From Lytechinus variegatus (lineage: Eukaryota > Echinodermata > Echinoidea > Temnopleuroida > Toxopneustidae), in NCBI RefSeq assembly GCF_018143015.1, contig NC_054748.1, positions 12,700,967 through 12,764,966 on the forward strand: DNA of 64,000 nt, written 5' to 3'. A model generated the notes under the pieces. The model made no database searches, was not told the DNA's origin, and was given only the letters and a program-made list of their open reading frames with translations. Position numbers and translations under genes: made by a program. This document shows positions 55,971-64,000 of the stretch, piece by piece; the stretch's first letter is position 1; each line of letters starts with the position of its first letter.

Positions 55971-58900
55971 TTAAAAGTAGACAGGATTTCGCTCCACTCC
56001 GTTTTCCTGTAATGGAAAAAAATTAAATAAAAAAAAGAAATTCAATGTCATGTGTTTACTTTTTATGTAAATGATGAAAATATTTCATTCTATACATCAT
56101 CACTTTATAAAGGATTTAGTTTCTTTTCTGATTACCATTGGTAATTAATTTCTGCATCATATTATAACCCAATATAACCATTATGAATACTTATATTTCC
56201 AATGATAACTATCATGTTAATGATACTCAACAACCAATCAGCATCAAGGGTTCCATGAAACCATGTTATTGGATGGTAAAGTTATTATCAATATAGTAGC
56301 TTTTACTAAACAGGGCTCTAATAGTCATAAAGAACCTGATATTTGTATAATAATAAATATAATCTCTTCCATAAAAACTCTGTGTATTTCCATGGCTAGA
56401 CCAAACAGTGAGGAATACAAACAGCCATTTAAAAAGGCAATTAAAGCATTTTTGCAATGAGGTTCCTGCTTAGAGACATGGTAAAATGCCATAGGCACTT
56501 CCATTAGTGTAATAAGGTAAATATTTTGGGAAACACTCTCAGAGGTGGAGTTCAAATATAATAAATAGTAGGTATTGTTTACATGTAAAAAAAATGTCAA
56601 AATGTAGTTTATGTAGGTTTTCACATACTATGTGAAAACCTACATAAACTACATTTTGACATTTTTTTTACAGTAATTTTCTCCTAACAAGGAATGGCAA
56701 GGCATTCATCATAAATATTATAGAAATATTTTTAGAAGAATTATAATGATGATACTACTAAATCTTCTAATACTCACACTAATACCATGGTCTCATCCAC
56801 TACATTGCTGATAGATAATTACTATAGCACATAATTCAATACAATTATCCCAGTCATTGGATCCATCACAGTTCTACACAGAAAATGCACCATCTTCACT
56901 CCATGGGGTACTCCCCAGGGAACTCTTTGTTTTATACTTTCTATTGATTAACATTGCCAATGTAATAAGTTTACATCTTACTGGTACTAGAGAGTGACAA
57001 ATGTGAATAAGTTTCTTCCTAAACGACATTAGCACCAGGTGGGATTTGAACCCTCAACCTCTGATTGAGAGTCACATGATTGAATCACTATGCCATTGCA
57101 ATAAATGACTCCTAAGGTTATAACTGTAAAACCATTATTACTCTAAACATACAATGAATAAACTACATACCGTATCTCTATCACCCGCAACGTATGGCGT
57201 CCTGAAATTGCGGCCTTCCTCAGGCTGTTATCAAGAAAAAGAAAAATATATTTGTTAAACATAACAATCTAACACTTGCCATAAACATCATCACCTTAGG
57301 GTCATAAAACTCACTTTTATGGTAGCTTTGCCATCTAATGGTAATCACAATCAGGATTCTATTGAAGTATATATTGGAAAGCATAAATACCATAAAAGTT
57401 ACATTTATGTAATGGGCAGGGGCGGATCCAGGATTTTCCAACAGGGAAAGAGGGGGCACATTTTCCTGAGGAAAAATTTGACAAGCCCCCCCCCAAAAAA
57501 AAAAAATAAAAATGTTCTCAACCAAAAATAAGATAAGTACATTTCGTCCACAAAAAGATTTTACAAGCAAAAAAACAGTCCTCACTTTAAAAAGGGGAGG
57601 GGGGCACACTTGTATTTTCATGGCATTTTTACATTACAAATTTTGATTGTGCCTTACAAATTTTGATTGTGCCTCTCAAATTACCATTATTTAGAGAGGG
57701 GCACAGATGACCCCCCCCCTCTGGATAATGGTAATGGGGTGCTCCTCTCTTTAGAGGCACAATTAAAATTGATGAGGAGAGCAATGTGGTGCATTAAAAG
57801 ACGTGGATGATTAAGGAGGGACTTGAGTTTGGACAGATAGACTCAAAATCGAACTGAAACTTTGATAATCATTTTATTTGGCTCAAATGCACTTTCAGAT
57901 AATTTAATTTCTTTTCCCTTTTAATGTAAATATTTGCATGTCTATCATTCATTTATGTTGAATAATTTATTTATCTGAAATAACAAAAAGAACATTACGC
58001 TACATGATAGAGTCATAAAAAGGAGAAAAAACACTTCTATTCATAATGAAAGTGTCTTGTCGTTTTTTAACCTCCTGTCCCAGAGAGTATTCTGTGCACA
58101 AGTTTTACACAATCCACAAAAGTTGCTCAGGCTCAGTCATGCATGAAATACTCATACTACTGGTGATACAATCTCATCAAATAGACCCTAAACATTAACA
58201 AAAGTAAGAAAATTTGAGTGCCTGCTTTTTTTTATACACTTGGTATACAAGATATTCATGAACAGAGAAAGTGTTTATACCGATCTTCCATTGCCGTTAT
58301 ACATTGCTCCATTTCCACGAAGGCGATCCAAAGCTTGACCCACAGCCATACGACGTCCTTCAAAAGAATCATACTCTTCAGAACCATCATAGGAACCATT
58401 CATATTAAAAGATGGATAGTCATAACGTCCATTCCTGAGAGTAAAAGATAAAATGTTCTATACATTATTCTTCTTGGTCAACACCTTATTCTACTTTATT
58501 CCACATGGAGTACACCTTTCTCTGTTTGATTTACATCATACACTACTTGGCCTACACCTTATTCTACTTTATTCCACATGGAGTACACCTTACTCTGTTT
58601 GATTTACATCATACACTACTTGGCCTACACCTTATTCTACTTTATTCCACATGGAGTACACCTTACTCTGTTTGATTTACATCATACACTACTTGGCCTA
58701 CACCTTATTCTACTTTATTCCACATGGAGTACACCTTACTCTGTTTGATTTAAATCATACACTACTTGGCCTACACCTTATTCCACTTGCTGCATGGGCG
58801 GGCGGAAATCCCATGGGGACAGGGGGACGTGTCCCCCCTACTCACAATAGTAGGAAAGACACAATATGAAATGTCCCCTCTACTATTTGTGGTCTTTTAG

Positions 58901-61900
58901 GATGGTATTTTAGGACAAGATGACCTTACTTTTGCGATGATAACCTTGTCAATTTAATTTTCGACGAAATGACCTTAAGTTTTTTTTTGCTTGTCAAATT
59001 TTCCAGCCCTTTGTCCCCCCTACCTCTTGGGAGAGATTTCCGCCCCTGACTTGGTGTATAATACCATACACTACTTGGTCTACACCTAATTCTATTTTAG
59101 TCTGCACCAAATTCTACATAGTCAACACTTATTCCACTTGGTCTCATTCTGCATGGTTTAATGTTATTTCATGAACAACCAATTTTCCTACTAACCATTT
59201 GGCCTTTTTGCACGTTTTTACCAGTAAGGCTATACACATTTTTGGTTTTTCAAACATCTAGTCAATTAAACACCATCTACTCAGTTAAACACCATCCACT
59301 CAGTTAAACACCATCTACTCAGTTTAACACCATCCACTCAGTTTAACACCATCTAGTCAGTTAAACACCATCCACTCAGTTAAACACCATCCACTCAGTT
59401 AAACACCATCCACTCAGTTAAACACCATCCACTCAGTTAAACACCATCCACTCAGTTTAACACCATCTAGTCAGTTTAACACCATCTAGTCTTTATGAGT
59501 AAGATGCCCTGTTGTGAACCAGTATTCATTTGATGAAAGCAAAGACTGAGAAGTTAGCTCAAATGTATTTCCTCAACTCTTCTCTTACTAACATCCTTCC
59601 ACTCTAAATTGCCTTGTCTTGAGTTGATTTGCCAGCATGTCAATAGTAATGGGTGTTATTAAACTTTTATTCATCATTCAACTAATATTACGAAAATATC
59701 TTGCACTCAGTCAATATAGTCATTGATGTGCGCTATGTTTATTGCAATAAAAAGCTAAAAATATAAAATGTTCTGTCTAGCCTTACACAGACAACAAAAA
59801 ACGGTCACATGCAGAAAAGCTTAGACATTATCATAAATAACTCATAAAAATGATTATTATTGATATCATTAATAATTCAATCATTTAATGGTCATCATTA
59901 TTACTATTATTATTATTACATAATTGTAAAATATTTGCTGGCACTATCAAATATTTTATTCAAATTATTATCAATATCATTGAGAAGATTATTATTTATA
60001 TGTTTATCAGTGTCATCAAGAGAATTTTTTTTAAATCATCATAATAATTATTAAATTTGTTTCTAACTAACAATAACTTTTATCACTATTATGAATACTA
60101 CTATCATTAAAATATGGAATACTCACGAAAGCATGGCTTTTGTTGCTTGATTTTGTCTGAAGCTTTGAAGGAACATACAGCAGACACAGCCAACTATTAT
60201 GATTACAAATCCAAATACTCCAAGTGCAATACCAATTATGGCTCCAACAGACAACTCTGAATTACCAGTATCTATAAAATAGAAAAGAATTAATTTATTT
60301 ATTTCAAAAACAAGATAAAAGGAAGAAAATTGCCATCCAGCTGTAAATTTGATGTACATGAAATACCCAAAATTAAACAACATATAAAAATATGTCAAAT
60401 CTCTAATTCCTGTTAATGGGGTTTTCCCCCTATTTACTTGAAATAAACCTTTCATGATAATGTGTGGCCCACTATTGGCATACTGCAATTGATGCATTAT
60501 CTTGCAAATTTGTAGAATTAATTGCACCGCAACATCTGCTTCAATGCTGTGTAAAATAAAAACTTTGTGAAGCAAACAAAGCAAAAATCTGCCTCTGGGG
60601 CGCATTTCAAAAAGACTTGTTATGATAACAAATGCACATGTTTAAGATCATCCAACCAAATAAAGTGATTTCAGTAGCCTAATAATTGTTATCGTAAATC
60701 TGTTATAATAAGTTTTATGACATGGGCCCCAGATATTTTCATACTGGTGATCACATAGGAGACAAAATTATATTCTAAAAAAAAAAAAAAAAATTAAATT
60801 GAAGATACCATCATGGACATATTAAATCATAGAAAATGTGAATCATTAACGCAACAGTACACCACCATCAATGTTATAAAATTGCAGATGTCACTCCATA
60901 CAAATGTGATCTAAGTTAACCTAGTAGGCCTATATTCAATTTTGTTTTTATATAATTGTTTTTCTTTTGGAAAAATACATGTTTTCGTATTTTGTAGCTA
61001 TTCTAAAAATTAAATCCATATTTTACTCCAAAATGCTAGGTTTCATCTCAAATTTTCACTTTTCAAAAATAAAGACAAATCTCCATTTAAAGCATCTTAT
61101 CAGATCATTTCATAACAAAATTAATCTTAAGGAATACTTTTCGTCAATGCCCAACAAAATTTGTACATGATGTAGCAAATTTGTCATTGCAGATGTCACT
61201 CCATACAAATGTGATCTAAGTTAACCTAGACTAGAATCTAGGATTGACCTTGAACTCATTCCTAATAAAACACACCATTCAACCTATTCCTATAAAAACA
61301 ACTCAATTTGTATAAAACATACCATTTTGGCATAGATCTCCATTGAAACCAGCCAGGCAATCACATGGGTCTCCTGAAGTAATACAAGATCCTCCATTCT
61401 GACAATTCGTCTGATCACATTGAACTATTCAGGTAAAAAAAAAATCAATTTATGCCTGTCACAAAACTAACAAATTAATTATTTTCAGAAAATAATGACT
61501 GTAAAATTTCAAATTCTTATATTATCAACCCTGTTTTGTTTTAACATCTAAGGTTGTGGTTAAGCCGGTCTAGATCTAGATAGCCAAAAATGATATCAAT
61601 GTTCTCAAATTTGAGATTTCATTCATCAGCACATTACACAATTAAACATAATTATCCTTGAATAAGAAATGAATAATACTCAGCATCACTTTTTATCATG
61701 CAGGAAAAGAGCAGAGTAAAGATGATAAATGTAAAACATAAGCAAAAATTTCAACAGTTTATGCTTACCCTTAGCACAGGCACAATGTAGACCATATACA
61801 TTAAAAATATATGACTAAAGAAAGAAGAACACCTCAATGATCGAAAATGGAGGTGTATCAGGTGGAACATAAAAAAGATCAATAAGCAAAGTAGGTTGAG

Positions 61901-63650
61901 TTTTGGAGCTAAATCATGTCACTATTTGTTAATGATCTTTTATAAAATGATATAACCTTCCACCCCTACACAATCAATGTAAATGATCTGCCAAAATCAA
62001 AACATAATTCATCTACATTACAGAGGAAATAATTGATCACATTAAGAGTGTATTGTTTATATGCAAGCAAGGACCATCTGCAAGAATCTTCAACCATGAA
62101 GGAGGCAGATGTAACCTGAAGAAGAAGTTGTAATATTTGCACCATCCGCAAAGATTTGCTTAATAAAATCCTACTGTATCATATAACTGCAACATTTGGC
62201 AAACATAGCTGTATTACACAGCATCATAAGCATTTAAGAGGAAGCAAGATACTGACCCCATTCACATACAAAACCATAATATCCATCAAATTGGCACAAT
62301 ATTTTTTTCTATTTTCCCCCATAGCTGGTATGTGAACAGGTAGTTTTAAAACTGTCTTATGCCGTTTTCATACTGAAGACGAAGTGGAGTTACTTGAGTT
62401 GATACACTAATACTGCGGACCGACATTATACACCCCCCTTTCAATCTGTCAAGCTCTGTAGTGGTGTATCTGCAGTCGTTTCCGTGGTTTCCAAGCAAGT
62501 TCGCGGCTTCGCGCCATATGTATGGTGCGCGAAATCTCCCCATGCGGAAATGAAGTTATGCGCAAGATAGGTGATGCCACACTTCCAGTGAGGACTAACT
62601 CTGTATGTAACCCTCTTCTCGATGTGGGCGGAGTACTCCGCTTTAAATCCAAATCCAATTTTTTTCAAAAATTTTAATATTGCCCTCCAAAGTGGAGTAA
62701 CTCTTTCTGATCTCCGGAGTAACTTCCACTTCGGCTGTCAGCATGAAAGTGGCTTTATGGACATGTATCAAAATGTGAAGGGGTAAGTGTAATTTCACTG
62801 CAATCCACTGACACACATGAAGGAACAAAACTACTCCACGCGATCACTACAAATTTATCATCAAAAGGGCGATTCAATATGTGTCATACGGGACATTTTG
62901 ACAATTTTTTCTCTCTTAGCTGAATGCTTGAGCAATAAAATTTTCTTTTTTTGTCAATGATAAAGTTATAGTGTGTAGTCAGGTGACAAACTTCCAAGTA
63001 GTACTTTATTATTACCACAACACAAATTAAAATTCCAAGTATGTTTGGACAGCAAGTTGAAAAATGTTGAGAAAATTACTGATTTTTCAAGCATTGAAAT
63101 TCCCAAAATGATTAGTATCTGTATTGGGCAGACCTGAAAAGAAAATAAATTTGCAAGGTTTTTTATCTTTATGGAAAATAACTCTTCTTCATAACAACTA
63201 CCCAATACAACATTTCAAATATGTATTTCAAAGAAGGATGAATTCAATAATTATCAGTGAAAGGAATTGTATCTCAGTTTGTTACAATTTATATCAATAT
63301 TATATATTTTTCAAAATATGGAAATAAAGAGAAATACAATGATTGTAATTGCCAATTTGAAGAGCAAAATAAATAGTAAATTTGACCATGTGAAAGCTGT
63401 ATGGCTTAAAGAGGACATATATACACTTACCATTAGCATTAAAGGATCCTTCTAGAGTAATACCATTAAATGATGCTAGTAGAGAGTTGGTAGACAGTGT
63501 TGGTACTGCCAGTGCATGATCATCAGCTAAGGTTTGGGTTGCAGCGGCAATTGTAAGGTCAAGGACACCAATAATACTACCTTGGCTGAATCCAACCACT
63601 TCACAACTTGGAAGGCCAATTGACAATAATGCACTTACATAGTTTGTGAA
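55971..63650 (-). CDS. SEA-EGF-transmembrane protein, 3' part (5' end outside window)
   Basis: Exons: 63650-63431, 61424-61323, 60271-60127, 58434-58281, 57224-57171, 56006-55971. All borders are GT/AG and phases agree, encoding 236 visible residues. Residues 1-73 resemble the C-terminal half of a SEA domain (CEVVGFSQGSIIGVLDLTI). Residues 74-107 are one EGF domain with six cysteines (QCDQTNCQNGGSC, then CDCLAGFNGDLC). A transmembrane helix lies at about 114-143 (LSVGAIIGIALGVFGFVIII) and is followed by CVCC, a possible palmitoylation site. The tail of about 90 residues ends ENGVERNPVYF, holding an NPxY adaptor motif. SEA plus EGF plus one helix is typical of transmembrane mucins and related adhesion proteins. 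The SEA call rests on a half-domain. The missing 5' exons decide the full identity. Confidence 0.86.
56584..56672. repeat. Perfect 44-bp-arm palindrome
   Basis: Arms 56584-56627 and 56629-56672 are exact complements around a single C (56628). It lies in the last intron of the SEA/EGF gene. Confidence 0.97.
57025..57105 (-). repeat. tRNA-derived SINE head
   Basis: The minus strand reads ATGGCATAGTGATTCAATCA (box A-like), CTCTCAATCAGAGGTTG and GGGTTCAAATCCCACCTGG (box B). The layout is close to a tRNA, but the acceptor and D arms do not pair well. Confidence 0.65.
57419..57720. mobile_element. Truncated CAGGGGCGGATCCAG element
   Basis: Starts CAGGGGCGGATCCAGGATTTT, the same terminus as the element at 12580, and runs into C-rich and A-rich tracts. 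I cannot find the matching right end. TTTTGATTGTGCC repeats follow at 57637-57675. Confidence 0.6.
58491..58790. repeat. 73-bp tandem repeat, about four units
   Basis: CTACTTTATTCCACATGGAG recurs at 58491, 58564, 58637 and 58710, exactly 73 bases apart, with almost no divergence. A partial unit follows. It lies in an intron just 5' of the 58434-58281 exon. Confidence 0.96.
58790..59048. mobile_element. GGGCGGAAATC MITE (259 bp) inside the tandem array
   Basis: Left end CTGCATGGGCGGGCGGAAAT; right end GATTTCCGCCCCTG. ACTTG is duplicated at 58785-58789 and 59049-59053. G/C-run arms (GGGGACAGGGGGACGTGTCC) mark the family. Confidence 0.85.
59262..59490. repeat. 20-bp tandem repeat, about eleven units
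   Basis: Units of CACCATCCACTCAGTTAAAC with variants (TCTAC, TCTAG, GTTTAA). Confidence 0.95.
59491..60126. other. Intron, nothing recognised
   Basis: AT-rich intronic DNA with ATT-rich simple sequence near 59890-59920. Confidence 0.4.
61425..63430. other. Intron between the SEA-like and EGF exons
   Basis: About 2.0 kb with no further exon that would keep phase. CpG-containing sequence at 62360-62640 includes an inverted GGAGTTACTTGAG / GGAGTAACT pair, which may be a decayed element. Confidence 0.4.
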
Positions 63651-64000
63651 CTGACAAATAAACAAAAATGAAGAAAATAAGCATCTGAGTATGTTTAAAA
63701 CAAAGCAGATAGTTGCATTGTGGAATTATTTTTTATACTGTAGAAAAATTCTTTCAAATCAGAGTCAATATCATTATATTATAGATACTGAGTTACATGT
63801 ATAAAGCTAGTCCTGACATCACACATTGTGAAATAATGAAAATGAAATTTGAGTATTCTAAAAATGCTGAGTCCGCAGATGTGCGTTTATCACTGCTGGG
63901 AAGCCAACAATTCATAGTCCCCATTCTGCGGTTTGACTATGTATGGTCAGTGCTAGGTTAGAGATGATGATTTATAGAGCATATTTGACACTCAATCCAT
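63651..64000. other. Intron at the right edge
   Basis: No exon recognised. The SEA/EGF gene must continue beyond the window. Confidence 0.4.

Noticed and set aside
57025..57105. Possible functional tRNA gene
   Set aside because: Box A is poor and the acceptor stem does not pair; better read as a SINE head.
58491..59490. Regular repeats considered as a CRISPR array
   Set aside because: Units are contiguous tandem repeats without unique spacers, and the genome is eukaryotic.
60123..60605. 160-residue frame including the transmembrane helix
   Set aside because: Only 60127-60271 is exon; the rest is intron read-through upstream of the acceptor.
62340..62690. CpG-containing stretch with open frames in the SEA/EGF gene intron
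   Set aside because: No splice-compatible exon; better explained as a decayed inverted repeat.

Overview
The window is animal nuclear DNA: AT-rich, gene-sparse and full of repeats, with spliced genes whose exons are 35-310 bases and whose introns run to about 9 kb. The organism is most likely a marine invertebrate deuterostome, probably an echinoderm and perhaps a sea urchin. I infer this from the repeat mix: a tRNA-derived SINE whose tail resembles, from memory, the sea-urchin SURF type, plus abundant hAT-, Tc1- and MITE-type elements. No search was possible, so the taxon is an inference.

Layout: (1) 666-2629, minus strand, a short gene of unknown function reconstructed from four exons. (2) 2.7-10.99 kb, intergenic: a 1,474-bp direct duplication with a 103-bp-arm hairpin beside it, a broken non-LTR reverse transcriptase, and several DNA elements. 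(3) 10992-36233, plus strand, a complete ten-exon ELP4 gene (386 residues), the best-supported gene here. Its introns hold most of the mobile DNA, including nested insertions with clear target-site duplications. (4) 36.2-43.4 kb, the convergent intergenic region: a trinucleotide microsatellite, a 2.2-kb TIR element with a 21-bp minisatellite, and SINEs. (5) 43445-46617, minus strand, a complete five-exon gene of 321 residues that I do not recognise; its composition recalls axonemal microtubule-binding proteins. (6) 46.6-55.9 kb, intergenic repeats. (7) 55971 to the right edge, minus strand, the 3' part of a membrane protein gene: SEA-like segment, one EGF domain, a transmembrane helix, and a cytoplasmic tail ending in NPVYF.

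The genes do not form an operon or an obvious pathway. The most unusual theme is in the non-coding DNA. At least four unrelated repeats share one design: a short motif specific to that element, recurring every roughly 100-250 bp and separated by dissimilar spacer. The motifs are GCGAGCGCGAAGCGCGAGC, GGTTACTCACGTTACA, GTGCTCACTCAACCATGAA and GGACCTAACCCCTTTTGCAA. Nested insertions can be put in order of age using target duplications and empty sites visible within the window.
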